A stretch of 64,000 bases of DNA, taken from positions 1 through 64,000 of the forward strand of contig JARGGH010000013.1 of assembly GCA_029210945.1 (NCBI GenBank), written 5' to 3'. The stretch comes from Anaerolineales bacterium. Lineage in GTDB: Bacteria; Chloroflexota; Anaerolineae; Anaerolineales; E44-bin32. The notes under the pieces were generated by a model. The model searched no databases. It was not told where the DNA came from and saw nothing but the letters and a program-made list of their open reading frames with translations. This document shows positions 26,954 to 36,641 of this stretch, one piece after another (the stretch's first letter is position 1; every line of letters begins with the position of its first letter). The position numbers and the translations under genes were made by a program.

Positions 26954-29053
26954 ATGTCTGAACTGGTTAAAGCACCTCCTGTTCTAACACTCGAAGACGT
27001 CGCCATCGCGTACAAAATCCGCGGCGGGGAGATTGAAGCGGTCCAAAACGTCTCCTTCGAAATCAATCGCGGTGAGACCCACGGCATCGTCGGCGAATCT
27101 GGCTGCGGCAAGAGCACCGTCGCCTGGGCGATTGTCAACTTTCTCGGCGCGAACGGCTACGTCAAGCGCGGCAGCATCAAATTCCAGGGGCAGGAACTGG
27201 TTGGCGTAACTGGAGAAGAGCTGCGCCGGCTGCGCGGCGATCAGATCGCGATGGTCTACCAGGACCCGATGCAAGCGCTCAACCCCTCCATGCGCCTGGG
27301 CGATCAAATGTCTGAGGTGCTCACCGTTCACCGGGGGATGGAGCAGAAAGAAGCCGAAGCGCGCTGCATTGAGATGCTCGAGCGCGTCTATATGCCTGAC
27401 GCAGCCAACGTGATGAGACGTTACCCTCACCAGATCTCGGGCGGGCAGCAGCAGCGTGTTGTCATCGCGACCGCGCTGCTCAACAACCCGGCCTTGCTGA
27501 TCATGGATGAACCCACGACCGCCCTCGACGTCACTGTTGAGGCGGCGGTGCTCGACTTGATCGCCGAACTCCGTCGCGATTTCGACACCGCCATCATGTA
27601 CATCACCCACAATCTGGGTGTTGTCGCCCGCGTCTCGACACGCGTCGGCGTGATGTACGCCGGCGAGATGGTCGAGCGCGGCACGGTCGAGCAAATCTAT
27701 GAAGCCCCCCAGCACCCCTACACCCAAGGCCTGCTGCGCTGCGTACCCAAGCTGGGATCCGACAAGGTCAGCAGTATGCTCTATCCGATTCGCGGGCGCG
27801 TTCCCCCGCCGAACAACCGGCCCACCGGTTGTATCTACGGGCCGCGCTGTGATTACGTCCAGGATCGCTGCCGCAATGAACGACCAAAACTGCGCCAACT
27901 GCCCAACGGGCTCTGGGTACGCTGCCACTTCGCTGAAGATATCAATCCCGGTGAGTGGACGCCCTCCGAGGACATCGCACCGCCAGTCGTGGGGATCCGC
28001 GATCTCAACGCAGAGCCGATCCTTAAAGTGAATAATCTCAAGAAGTATTACGAGGTTAAGGGCACACAACTCAAAGACGTGCTAGGGCTCGGAGAGAAAC
28101 GCTATGTTAAAGCGGTCGAGGATGCCAGCTTCAAGATCCCGGAAGGGACCACACTGGGCGTCGTTGGCGAATCGGGTTGTGGGAAAAGCACGCTGATCAA
28201 GACTCTGATTGGCCTGGAAGACACGACTGAAGGGGAGGCCAGGTTCCTCGGCTTCGATATCACCGGTCCGATCAGTGAACGGGACCAATCTTTAATCCAG
28301 GAACTGCAGATGGTGTTCCAGAATCCAGATTCGACGATGAACCCCTCCTATACAGTCGGACAGCAGATCGCGCGACCCATGCAGCTTTTCAGGACGGTTC
28401 CGAAAGCCGAGATCCGCGCAGAAGTGATCAAACTGCTGAACTCGATGCGCCTCGGTGCAAATTACTATGACCGTTTGCCGCGCCAATTAAGCGGCGGCGA
28501 AAAGCAGCGCGTTGGGATCGCGCGGGCTCTCGCCAGCCACCCTGATCTGGTGTTATGCGATGAACCGGTCAGCGCGCTGGACGTCTCGGTCCAGGCCGCG
28601 ATCCTCAATTTGTTGCTTGAGATCCAACAGGAATTCAACACGACAATGGTCTTCATCGCCCACGATCTGAGCGTCGTGCGCTTCTTCTCGGACCAAGTCG
28701 CCGTGATGTACCTCGGCCAGATCATGGAGATCGGGCCCGCCGAAGCGATCTACACTCCCCCCTACCACCCTTACTCGGAGGCGCTGCTCTCCGCAGTTCC
28801 CATCCCCGACCCAACAGTCCAACAGAAGCATATCCGTCTGGAAGGCTCAGTCCCCAGCGCGATCGACCCGCCGAGCGGCTGCCGTTTCCACACCCGCTGC
28901 CCACGCCGGAAATTGCTTCCGGATGACGGACAGATCTGTGTTACCGATACGCCACCCTGGCGTGAGGCCGCAGACGGCCACCGGATCTTCTGCCACATTC
29001 CGTTAGAAACGCTGCGCAGCTTCGATCCGGTCATTTCTCAGGAGGTATCTTAG
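26954..29053 (+). CDS. Fused DppD-DppF ATPase of the ABC importer
   Basis: A 699-residue protein with two complete ATP-binding domains, normally separate subunits. Each has Walker A GESGCGKST (near 47 and 404), a signature (ISGGQQQR near 161; LSGGEKQR near 514), Walker B (LLIMDEPTTALD; LVLCDEPVSALD) and the C-terminal oligopeptide-importer extension with its cysteine cluster (GCIYGPRCDYVQDRC near 295; GCRFHTRCPRRK near 640), a region that binds an iron-sulfur cluster in some relatives. The ATG at 26954 is preferred over the TTG just before it. The stop is two bases before the CBS gene. Confidence 0.93.
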   Translation: MSELVKAPPVLTLEDVAIAYKIRGGEIEAVQNVSFEINRGETHGIVGESGCGKSTVAWAIVNFLGANGYVKRGSIKFQGQELVGVTGEELRRLRGDQIAMVYQDPMQALNPSMRLGDQMSEVLTVHRGMEQKEAEARCIEMLERVYMPDAANVMRRYPHQISGGQQQRVVIATALLNNPALLIMDEPTTALDVTVEAAVLDLIAELRRDFDTAIMYITHNLGVVARVSTRVGVMYAGEMVERGTVEQIYEAPQHPYTQGLLRCVPKLGSDKVSSMLYPIRGRVPPPNNRPTGCIYGPRCDYVQDRCRNERPKLRQLPNGLWVRCHFAEDINPGEWTPSEDIAPPVVGIRDLNAEPILKVNNLKKYYEVKGTQLKDVLGLGEKRYVKAVEDASFKIPEGTTLGVVGESGCGKSTLIKTLIGLEDTTEGEARFLGFDITGPISERDQSLIQELQMVFQNPDSTMNPSYTVGQQIARPMQLFRTVPKAEIRAEVIKLLNSMRLGANYYDRLPRQLSGGEKQRVGIARALASHPDLVLCDEPVSALDVSVQAAILNLLLEIQQEFNTTMVFIAHDLSVVRFFSDQVAVMYLGQIMEIGPAEAIYTPPYHPYSEALLSAVPIPDPTVQQKHIRLEGSVPSAIDPPSGCRFHTRCPRRKLLPDDGQICVTDTPPWREAADGHRIFCHIPLETLRSFDPVISQEVS

Positions 29054-29055
29054 CC

Positions 29056-29712
29056 ATGCTCGTCAAAGACTGCATGACCCGCCACCCGATCATGATTTCG
29101 CCCGAGACGCCCGCGGCTAAAGCGCAGACCCTGATGATCGAAAATAAGGTGCGCCATCTTCCCGTCGTCCGTGACGGAAAGCGCCTCGTGGGGCTGATCA
29201 CCCGCGAGAACCTGATGGTTCCGCCCTCCGATCTCGGCAGCCTCAATGTCTGGGAGATCAGCCGCCTCCTTTCTAACATCAAAGCCGAAGACGTCATGGT
29301 CAAAGGCAAGGCCCTGGTCACTATTGGTCCAGAAGAAACATTAGAAAACGCGGCTGCCCTGATGATCGAGCAGAAGATCGGATGCCTGCCGGTTATCGAG
29401 GACGGGGTTGTCGTCGGCATCATCACTGAAGTTGATATGCTGGCGAAATTATCTGAGCTTCTCGGCGGGAACGTGGCAGGTGTGCGCGCCACGATCCGGA
29501 TCCCCAACAAAGTCGGAGAGTACGCGAAGATCTTCAGCGCGATCTCCAAGCACGGCTGGGGGATCTATGCCAGCGGCGGTGCGGAAACGCCCAAACAGCC
29601 CGAATTCTGGGATATCGTCATAAAAGTTCGTGAGGTGAGCGAAGAAGATCTGCGCGCGGTGCTGGAAGGGATCGAGGGACATAAAGTTATCGACATCCGT
29701 ATGATCCCCTAG
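29056..29712 (+). CDS. CBS-CBS-ACT regulatory protein (AcuB-like)
   Basis: A 218-residue cytoplasmic sensor protein. Two CBS domains (about 1-62 and 74-135; VKDCMTRHPIMI, KAEDVMVKGKALVTI) bind adenosyl nucleotides in known families, and an ACT-like domain (about 144-218, starting VRATIRIPNKVGEYAKIF) often binds amino acids. It has no catalytic motif. Being the last gene of the transporter operon, two bases after the ATPase, it may regulate uptake as CBS domains do in OpuA, although here the domain is a separate protein. That role is inference. Confidence 0.85.
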   Translation: MLVKDCMTRHPIMISPETPAAKAQTLMIENKVRHLPVVRDGKRLVGLITRENLMVPPSDLGSLNVWEISRLLSNIKAEDVMVKGKALVTIGPEETLENAAALMIEQKIGCLPVIEDGVVVGIITEVDMLAKLSELLGGNVAGVRATIRIPNKVGEYAKIFSAISKHGWGIYASGGAETPKQPEFWDIVIKVREVSEEDLRAVLEGIEGHKVIDIRMIP

Positions 29713-29735
29713 CCGCCTGTCAAAGAACTGAAGAG

Positions 29736-29772
29736 AAGCCTTGCAAAGCGCGTATGCGTGCGCAAGGCTTTT
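29736..29772 (+). terminator. Terminator after the ABC transporter operon
   Basis: Inverted repeat AAGCCTTGC (29736-29744) with GCAAGGCTT (29762-29770) is followed by TT, giving a TTTT run. It lies between the CBS gene and mttB copy 2 and suggests that copy 2 has its own transcript. Confidence 0.55.
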
Positions 29773-29827
29773 ACATGGGGGTACCCTGCATAAGCTAGAT
29801 AGTTCACACACAACGGAGCCCTGCCCC

Positions 29828-31288
29828 ATGCATGCAGCGTATCAAAACGACGACAAACATGATCAAGAACTCCCCTTTGGCCGGCTGCCCGAAGAACAAT
29901 GCGAGCAGATCCATGCGGCCAGCCTCCAGATCCTGGAGCGCACCGGTGTCCGCCTATACGATCAAGAAGCGATTGATCTGATCAAACGGGGCGGCGCCGA
30001 GGTCAGCGACGGCAACCGCGCCCGCATTCCGCGAAAACTCGTCGAGTGGGCGCTAAAATCCGCCCCGACCGAATTCAATCTTTATGACCGGCATCATCAA
30101 GATCCGCTGCACCTGCGCGCCGGCCAGAGCTACTATGGCCCTGGCTCCGATTGCATGACGATCATCGACCACCACACAAACGAACGGCGACTCCCAACCC
30201 GCCAGGACGTGCGCGACGGCATCAAGCTATGTGATGCGCTTGCCAACATCGACTTTGTCATGTCGATGTTCCTGCCCTCGGACGTCGATTACCGGCTGAC
30301 TGACCGCTACCAGATGCTCGTCATGCTCACCGAAACCACCAAGCCAATCCTCTATGTCACGAATGATTTCAAGGGCTGCGTCGAGGCGCTCGCGATGGCG
30401 GAGTTGGTCTCCGGTGGTCCGGAGGCATTCCGCGCGAAGCCGACCGCGGCCGGCTATATCAACGTCACGAACGGGCTCAATCACAATCAGGAGGCCCTTG
30501 AAAAACTGCTCTACCTCGCCGGGAAGGGCGTCCCGCTGCTCTACATCCCCTCTGCAATGGGCGGGATCGCCGGACCGATAACGCCGGCCGGGAGCGTGAC
30601 CCTCGCGAACGCCGGTGTCCTCGTAGGCCTGCTCTTATCGCAACTGAAACGGGAGGGCACCCCCTTCATCATGACCGCAATGGCCGGCAACGCCCTCGAT
30701 ATGCGCACGATGGTCAGCGCTTACGGCCAGCCCGAGCCTAAAAGATTGGCTTTTGCGATGGGTCATTACTACGATCTGCCGATGTTCGGCATCGGCGGCT
30801 GCAGCAACTCAAAGCTTGTCGACCAACAAGCTACGTCGGAGGCCGCCCTGACCCTGATGTCTGATACGCTCGGCGGGGCGACCCTGATCCACGATATTGG
30901 TTACCTCGAATCAGGGTTATGCGGATCGCTGGCGTATCTTGTCATCTGTGAGGAAATGGTCTCGTGGATCAAGAAGATGACCGCGCCGGTCGAGATCGAC
31001 CCGGAAACGCTGTCGGTGGATCTGATCGATGCCGTTGGCCCGGATGGGCAGTTCCTCGACTCTGAACACACCTTCAAGCATTTCCGTAAGCGCTGGTACC
31101 CACAATTGTTTGACTACCGGAGCTACGATCAATGGCAAGCCGTGGGCGGCTATTCACTGGGCGACCGCGCCAGCCAGGCAGTGGACCGCATCATCGGCGA
31201 ACACCGGCCAGATCCGCTCCCGGATACGCTCATAGATGAACTGCAGGCCAGACTTGATGTTCCCGAGGATGCTCCCCGCCCTATCTGA
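29828..31288 (+). CDS. MttB-family (COG5598) methyltransferase, copy 2
   Basis: A 486-residue paralogue closest in style to copy 1: ASLQILERTGVRLYDQEA near residue 34, YYGPGSDCMTIIDHHTNERR near 98, CSNSKLVDQQATSEA near 330 and HDIGYLESGLCGS near 354. There is no internal amber codon. The Asn in the N-S-K motif replaces the Asp seen in copies 1, 3, 5 and 6. The ATG at 29828 marks the start of family similarity; the frame opens 29 codons earlier inside the terminator. It follows the importer on the same strand, so it is the best candidate to act on the imported solute. Confidence 0.9.
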   Translation: MHAAYQNDDKHDQELPFGRLPEEQCEQIHAASLQILERTGVRLYDQEAIDLIKRGGAEVSDGNRARIPRKLVEWALKSAPTEFNLYDRHHQDPLHLRAGQSYYGPGSDCMTIIDHHTNERRLPTRQDVRDGIKLCDALANIDFVMSMFLPSDVDYRLTDRYQMLVMLTETTKPILYVTNDFKGCVEALAMAELVSGGPEAFRAKPTAAGYINVTNGLNHNQEALEKLLYLAGKGVPLLYIPSAMGGIAGPITPAGSVTLANAGVLVGLLLSQLKREGTPFIMTAMAGNALDMRTMVSAYGQPEPKRLAFAMGHYYDLPMFGIGGCSNSKLVDQQATSEAALTLMSDTLGGATLIHDIGYLESGLCGSLAYLVICEEMVSWIKKMTAPVEIDPETLSVDLIDAVGPDGQFLDSEHTFKHFRKRWYPQLFDYRSYDQWQAVGGYSLGDRASQAVDRIIGEHRPDPLPDTLIDELQARLDVPEDAPRPI

Positions 31289-31312
31289 GGATCCTTCACC
31301 AAGCCAGATTAC

Positions 31313-31343
31313 AAAATCCCCCGCCTTCAGGGCGGGGGATTTT
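31313..31343. terminator. Bidirectional terminator between convergent mttB genes
   Basis: A perfect 13-bp stem (31313-31325 with 31331-31343) is flanked by A-runs on the left and T-runs on the right, so it can terminate both mttB copy 2 (+) and the four-gene minus-strand operon. Confidence 0.85.
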
Positions 31344-31364
31344 AGTTTGTACGCCTGGAGCTTG

Positions 31365-32813
31365 CTACGCTTGTTCGGCCCGCTCCGCAAGCACGTCTCT
31401 GATCACCGCTTCGGCCGCTTCGGGAAGTGGTGGCGGGCGGTGCTCGTCGAGAATTTCGCGGGCGCGCTCATTTGCACGCGTGCGCATATCTTTCGAGCCG
31501 GAGGCTTCCCAGACATCGTGCTGGTGCCGGTCGATCAACTTCGGCATCCATTGAGCTGTGCGGAAGTTGTCCATCGTATGATCGTCGGCGAGGAAACCGC
31601 CGCCGGGTTCTGCACGCGCAATCGCATCCAGCGCCAACGTGTTCTCGTTAACGGGCACACCCTGCATAAAATAGCGCGCCATACGGATGATCTCGTCCGC
31701 GATCACGAGCATCTCCATCGACGACGTGGACCCGTATTCGATATAGGCCACATCGTGTACGAGCGTGCAGCGCGTGAGCAAGGCGTTGAGAATAGAGAAT
31801 GTCGCTTCGATCCCCGCCTGGGTGTCCACGACCTTGCTGTCCGAAGCGCCACCGTAACCCCAGACAGGCAGGTTGTAGAAGCGTGCCAGCTCCGTCCAGG
31901 CCCCCATGCCCAGGTTCCATTCAGGGCTGCCGTAGCTCACGATCGTGCTTTTCATATCCAGCGCAGCGGTATTCATCCCATACAGGAAAGGCGCCCCGGG
32001 CCGCACAAGCTGGGTCAGGATCAGGCCGACCAGGCTCTCCGCGTTACCGACCGCCACCGCGCCCGCAACTGTTATGGGACCACCGCCGCCGGTATTCGTC
32101 GAGGGGATGTAGGCTGCCGGAATTCCCTTCTCGGCACAGAACAGATGTTTTTGCAGCGACTCCTCAATGATGAATAAGGGGGAGATCGGCTCGGCGTAAT
32201 GCAGCAGGAACGGCCGCTCGCGCAATTCCTGCTCCCCACCGGCGACCGCGACCGCGATGCGGTAAATATCCTCCATGTCCCGACGGTTTTGCGCCGTGTA
32301 GACATTCGGTTTGACCGAACCACGGATCATGCCGATGAACGCGTGCAGGTAGAGCTCATCCTCAGGCACGTCGGATGGGCTGCCCATCGACATAATGAAG
32401 TCGATTTGATCGAGCGCGTCTCCCAGCCGCGCAAAATGTTCAACGTCCTTTGCCTGTGCGCGCCTGCGCTCGCCCGTTTCTACATCAATGGTGAACGTCG
32501 TGTCCGAACCCGGACCAAAGAACACCTTGCCCAGTTCCAGCGGCATGGTCAGCTCGCCCAGGCGATTGTGCATCGGGATCCGGGATGGCGCCGTGGCGAT
32601 CGCATCGATCACCAGGTTCTCCGGGATTTTGATGCGGCCATTAGACTCCCAGGCTCCGGCTTCGAGAAGGAGTTCCCGGCCCTGGGGGTCCTCCACCTCG
32701 ACGCCTGTGCCCGAGAGAATCTCCAACGTCGCATAATGGAGCTCGCGCACTTGTTCGTCCGAGATCATCTGGATGCCTGGTTGCTGTGTCGGTACAGGGA
32801 TCTGCTGTGTCAC
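31365..32813 (-). CDS. MttB-family (COG5598) methyltransferase, copy 3
   Basis: A 482-residue paralogue, last gene of a minus-strand operon (mttB5, Mo hydroxylase, mttB4, mttB3). Signatures are ATLEILSGTGVEVEDPQG near residue 28, FFGPGSDTTFTIDVETGERR near 95, ASDSKVVDTQAGIEA near 320 and HDVAYIEYG near 345; the usual HDVGY has Ala for Gly. It starts with GTG (preceded by AGAGGAT). No amber codon is present. It differs from copies 1, 2, 5 and 6 in lacking the Cys after GPGSD, so it may handle another substrate. Confidence 0.9.
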   Translation of the reverse strand: MTQQIPVPTQQPGIQMISDEQVRELHYATLEILSGTGVEVEDPQGRELLLEAGAWESNGRIKIPENLVIDAIATAPSRIPMHNRLGELTMPLELGKVFFGPGSDTTFTIDVETGERRRAQAKDVEHFARLGDALDQIDFIMSMGSPSDVPEDELYLHAFIGMIRGSVKPNVYTAQNRRDMEDIYRIAVAVAGGEQELRERPFLLHYAEPISPLFIIEESLQKHLFCAEKGIPAAYIPSTNTGGGGPITVAGAVAVGNAESLVGLILTQLVRPGAPFLYGMNTAALDMKSTIVSYGSPEWNLGMGAWTELARFYNLPVWGYGGASDSKVVDTQAGIEATFSILNALLTRCTLVHDVAYIEYGSTSSMEMLVIADEIIRMARYFMQGVPVNENTLALDAIARAEPGGGFLADDHTMDNFRTAQWMPKLIDRHQHDVWEASGSKDMRTRANERAREILDEHRPPPLPEAAEAVIRDVLAERAEQA

Positions 32814-32866
32814 GATGAATATCCTCTACTCTCTTCTTGCATTAAAACAAGACATTCAGCCATATT

Positions 32867-34312
32867 TCATACGATCGGAAAACGTTTACGGATCCATGAC
32901 TCCACCTCAGCGGGAAGCGGCTCAGGATCATGCGAGGCAAGGATCTGTGTAGCGATGTACCTTGCGCGGTCCCGGGCGTCAAGTGAACCTTCCTGCTCCC
33001 ATTGGTCCCGAGCATGCCGGTTCATGACCAGTGAGGGGAAGTAGTGTTCACCGCGCAGATGTTCGACGGTGTGATCTTCCAGCAGGTAATGTCCGCCGGG
33101 CCCGACACTGTCGATGATGTCGACCGCCAAGGTTTCCTCATTCACTTCGATCCCCTGCACTGCGCGCATCGCCATGCCGAGCATTTCGTTATCGATCACC
33201 AACTGCTCATACGCGACGGTTGACATATCCTCCAGCATCCCGGCTGCATGGTGGATAAAATTCGACCCCGCCAATACGACCTGCATCGTCGATGAGGCTT
33301 TCTCGATCCCCGCCTGGATATCAGGCAATTTTGATTCTGTCAGGCCCGCCGAATTGTAATTTGGGATCTGATAGAACTGTGTCAGCTGTGAGATGGCGGC
33401 GTTGGCCAGGCCAAATTCGACCGACCCGGCCAGGAATTTGCCGCTGTACATGTCAGCCGTCGCCGGGATCGGCCCCATCAACACAGGGGCACCCGGTTGT
33501 GCGAGCTGCGTCAGCGTGAGACCGGCCAGTTGTTCAGCATTGGATTGGGCCAACATACCCGCAAGCGTGACGGGCGCCGTCAGCCCAGCGATGGGAGCGG
33601 CGGAAAGCACAACGGGGAGCCGATTCTGGCAAACCTCCAGCAGAAGCGCGGTGACGCTGCTCTCAAACTGGAGGGGGCTTACCACCCAGCTGGTGATGAA
33701 CGAGATCAGCGGCCGCTCCCGCAAGGCTTCCGGGCTGCCCGCCACATGTTCGCCCATCTCGATCACGTCACGGATCCCTTCCAGCGAATAGGCACCGCCC
33801 TGAACATGTTTGGTCGTGTTGGCCAGGGCGCGGTAAAACTTATTGACCTCGACGGTCTCCATGGGCAGATCGGTGGGGTAAATCGGGATAAGATAAAAAT
33901 GGATGAAGTTGAGCGCGTCGACGATGCGCGCCATCAAGCCCACGTCCTCGAGCGTCGCGCCGCGGACGAATCCGGTCGATAGGTCGAGCACCTGCAGGGC
34001 CGAGCCACCGGTGCCGACATAGACGCGCTTACCACCCAGCTCAAGATCGTGTTTTGCATCCCGGCCGGCCAGAAGGAATTCGGAAGGGGCACTGGCGACT
34101 GCATCCTCGATAATGGAGGGAGTGAGACGCACTCGCTTGCCCTCTACCTGGGTGCCGGCGGCCTTAAACAGCTCGAGCGCCTGCGGGTTTTCAACCTGGA
34201 CGCCCGTTTGCTGCAGGATGCGCAGCGAAGCGTCATGGATCTGCTGCACCTGCGGAGCGGTCAGCGGCTGGTACTGTCCCCCTTCCAACCCTTTTGTCGG
34301 TTGCGGCTCCAT
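32867..34312 (-). CDS. MttB-family (COG5598) methyltransferase, copy 4 (divergent)
   Basis: A 481-residue paralogue that departs most from the others. The GPGSD motif is replaced by GTGGSALQVLD near residue 97, the D-S-K motif is LTESKLPDIQAGIEK near 325, and HDVGY becomes HHAAGMLEDM near 350. The overall length and fold pattern (ASLRILQQTGVQVENP near 27; DHTVEHLR near 430) are intact and no amber codon occurs. It lies 31 bases after the molybdenum hydroxylase gene and 53 before mttB3. Different active-site surroundings suggest a different substrate, or a role other than methyl transfer. Confidence 0.88.
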   Translation of the reverse strand: MEPQPTKGLEGGQYQPLTAPQVQQIHDASLRILQQTGVQVENPQALELFKAAGTQVEGKRVRLTPSIIEDAVASAPSEFLLAGRDAKHDLELGGKRVYVGTGGSALQVLDLSTGFVRGATLEDVGLMARIVDALNFIHFYLIPIYPTDLPMETVEVNKFYRALANTTKHVQGGAYSLEGIRDVIEMGEHVAGSPEALRERPLISFITSWVVSPLQFESSVTALLLEVCQNRLPVVLSAAPIAGLTAPVTLAGMLAQSNAEQLAGLTLTQLAQPGAPVLMGPIPATADMYSGKFLAGSVEFGLANAAISQLTQFYQIPNYNSAGLTESKLPDIQAGIEKASSTMQVVLAGSNFIHHAAGMLEDMSTVAYEQLVIDNEMLGMAMRAVQGIEVNEETLAVDIIDSVGPGGHYLLEDHTVEHLRGEHYFPSLVMNRHARDQWEQEGSLDARDRARYIATQILASHDPEPLPAEVESWIRKRFPIV

Positions 34313-34343
34313 TAATACCCACCTCGGTCAGGTCAATCCCATC

Positions 34344-36641
34344 CTACAACAAATTCGCACTAAGGGGTGAATTCTCTCGCAGTGCCCAGAAAATTCGTTC
34401 CGGAGTGGCCGGGATCCTGCGAACACGGACCCCGATGGCGCGGGAGATTGCGTTGATAACCGCCGGCGTGGACGGCAGCACGGCGGCTTCTCCGAGACCC
34501 TTTGCGCCAAATGGGCCTTCATAGCTCGGCACCTCGACGAGGATCGTCTCGATTTCAGGCATCTCCCCGATCATCGGGAGGATATAGTCGGCCAGCCCGG
34601 TGGTCCGGTTCGGGATGTATTCTTCCGAGATCGCCGCCCCCACCCCGATCAAGACCGACCCTTCGATCTGTCCTTCTGCTCCTGGCCGGTTGATGGCACG
34701 GCCGACATCATGCGCGGCTACGACCCGTGTGACCCGAACCTGGCCGCTGTTTAGATCAACGAGCACCTCGGCAAGATGCGCGCCGGTCACGAAGTGGGGT
34801 GTGTAATCGGGGCGCGTCTCGGCCGGGAACCGGGGGGAGGGATCGAAAATGCCCGCCGCCTTCCTTGATATTCCCAGCCGGTCGAACTCCTCGGCGACCA
34901 GTGAGAACGGAACCGATACATATCGGTCATTCGAGACGACCGTTCCCCGGACATCAAACGCAAGGTCCTTAGGATCACGATCAACCATCTCCGCCGCGAC
35001 GCCCACTACCTGGTCCTTCAAGTTGCGGACTGCCGCGCAGACTGCATTCCCGACCCAGTATGTCGCCCGGGAAGCGCCCTGCACTCCGCTGTCGGGCGTC
35101 AACGCCGTATCGGCGTTCACCAACTCAATCAGATCCCGATCGAGCCCGAGCGTTTCCGCCGCGAGCTGGACCATGACGGTGCTGGTGCCCTGTCCGTAAT
35201 CCGGCGCGGCTAGATATAGGACGATATGGCCCTCGCGCCCGAGCTCAGCATGCGCTTCAATCCGCAGTGAGCCCGACTTCCCGAACCGGTACCACATGCC
35301 TGCCACGCCCAGGCCTTTTCGATAAGCGCCAGAGACGGTGGCCTGCGCATGGTTGAACGCCATCACGTCGGCATGCAGCTCCAGGTAGCGCGGTTTCAGC
35401 GCGCCCAGCACCTCTGCGTATCCCAGTCTCTCGCCGCTGGGATATCCAAGAAAACTGTTCGAAGATTGATCAATCGCATTTCGCAGCCTGAACTTGATCG
35501 GATCGTCTTCCAGTTTCTGGATCATTTCATCCAGAATACACTCCAGAGCGAACGTAGGCTGCGGAGTGCCAAATCCCCGGAATTGCCCCGACTTGGGCCC
35601 ATTCGTGAAAACGCACTTTGCGTGGATATCGACCGCTTTCCAGCGGTACGCGCCGCCGGAAGCCATTACTGCATAGTCTGGCAGATAATTGCCATGCGCA
35701 TCGTAGCCGCCCGTGTTCGCCCGAATCCGCGCTTCGACACCGGTCAGCCGGCCGCTGCGATCCGCTCCGATCCGGTAGTCCAATTGATACGGGTGCCTTT
35801 TCGGGGAGGCGACGAACGATTCTCCCCGTGAGAAAACCAAACGCACGGGTTTCCTGAGCAGATAGACGATCAGGCCAACGGCGAGCAGCGGCCAGGGATC
35901 CTGTTTCCCGCCAAACGATCCCCCCATCGGCGGCGTGATGAAACGCACCTGATCCGCGTCGAGCGCCAGCACGTTTGCAATCCAATCCCGCTGCCAGTGC
36001 GGCTCATGCGTCGCCCCGCTCACCGCCACGCGACCCTCATCGTCGATGAAACCAAGCACCGCTTCCGGCTCTAAAGCAGCGTGTTCCTGATAGGAGGTCA
36101 TGTAGCGGGCCTCCACGACCAGATCAGACTGCTCGAACGCCGTTTCGATCGGGCCATTTCTAATCCCGGAAACCTGCAGAACGTTTCCCGTTTCATAGAG
36201 CTGAACGGCGTCGTCCTGGAGCGCCTGATCCATGCTCTCTACGACCGGCAGCGCTTCAAGGTCCATCTCGATCGCCTGCATGCCGGCCATGGCCTGCGCT
36301 TTCGTCCCGGCGACGACCAGTGCGATCGAGGCACCGATCATCTTGACCGTGTCACCGACGGGGGTGAGCACTGGCTCCATGCGGCTGTACTCAGGGAAGC
36401 CATTTTCTCCGGGAATATCATCGGCTGTGATCACTCGCACGACGCCCTCCTGCTCGAGGGCTGTCAGCGTGTTCAGTGATTTCAAGCGGGCGTGCGGAAG
36501 CGGGCTGCGCAGCACACAGGCAGATAAAAGGCCGGGAATATCGACGTCGCCGATGAAGCGCGACTGCCCGGTTACTTTCTCAAAGGCATCGACGCGCTGA
36601 TCATTCCCGCCCAGCGGGGTGTCATTTGCAGAAGAAGTCAT
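34344..36641 (-). CDS. Xanthine dehydrogenase-family molybdenum-binding subunit
   Basis: A 765-residue large subunit of the molybdenum hydroxylase family. Features in order: the small domain (FEKVTGQSRFIGDVDIPG near 20), a molybdopterin loop GGSFGGKQDPW near 240, FRGFGTPQPTFALE near 350, QGASRATYWVGNA near 525 and the catalytic Glu in GAKGLGEAAVLPS near 725. These enzymes hydroxylate purines, N-heterocycles or aldehydes. The partner FAD and 2Fe-2S subunits are not in this window. Its ATG overlaps the mttB5 stop (TGATG at 36641), so the two are translationally coupled. Confidence 0.9.
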   Translation of the reverse strand: MTSSANDTPLGGNDQRVDAFEKVTGQSRFIGDVDIPGLLSACVLRSPLPHARLKSLNTLTALEQEGVVRVITADDIPGENGFPEYSRMEPVLTPVGDTVKMIGASIALVVAGTKAQAMAGMQAIEMDLEALPVVESMDQALQDDAVQLYETGNVLQVSGIRNGPIETAFEQSDLVVEARYMTSYQEHAALEPEAVLGFIDDEGRVAVSGATHEPHWQRDWIANVLALDADQVRFITPPMGGSFGGKQDPWPLLAVGLIVYLLRKPVRLVFSRGESFVASPKRHPYQLDYRIGADRSGRLTGVEARIRANTGGYDAHGNYLPDYAVMASGGAYRWKAVDIHAKCVFTNGPKSGQFRGFGTPQPTFALECILDEMIQKLEDDPIKFRLRNAIDQSSNSFLGYPSGERLGYAEVLGALKPRYLELHADVMAFNHAQATVSGAYRKGLGVAGMWYRFGKSGSLRIEAHAELGREGHIVLYLAAPDYGQGTSTVMVQLAAETLGLDRDLIELVNADTALTPDSGVQGASRATYWVGNAVCAAVRNLKDQVVGVAAEMVDRDPKDLAFDVRGTVVSNDRYVSVPFSLVAEEFDRLGISRKAAGIFDPSPRFPAETRPDYTPHFVTGAHLAEVLVDLNSGQVRVTRVVAAHDVGRAINRPGAEGQIEGSVLIGVGAAISEEYIPNRTTGLADYILPMIGEMPEIETILVEVPSYEGPFGAKGLGEAAVLPSTPAVINAISRAIGVRVRRIPATPERIFWALRENSPLSANLL

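Noticed and set aside
26984-28069. 361-residue open frame on the minus strand
   Set aside because: Antisense to the first ATP-binding domain of the fused ATPase; composition is His/Asp-rich shadow sequence.
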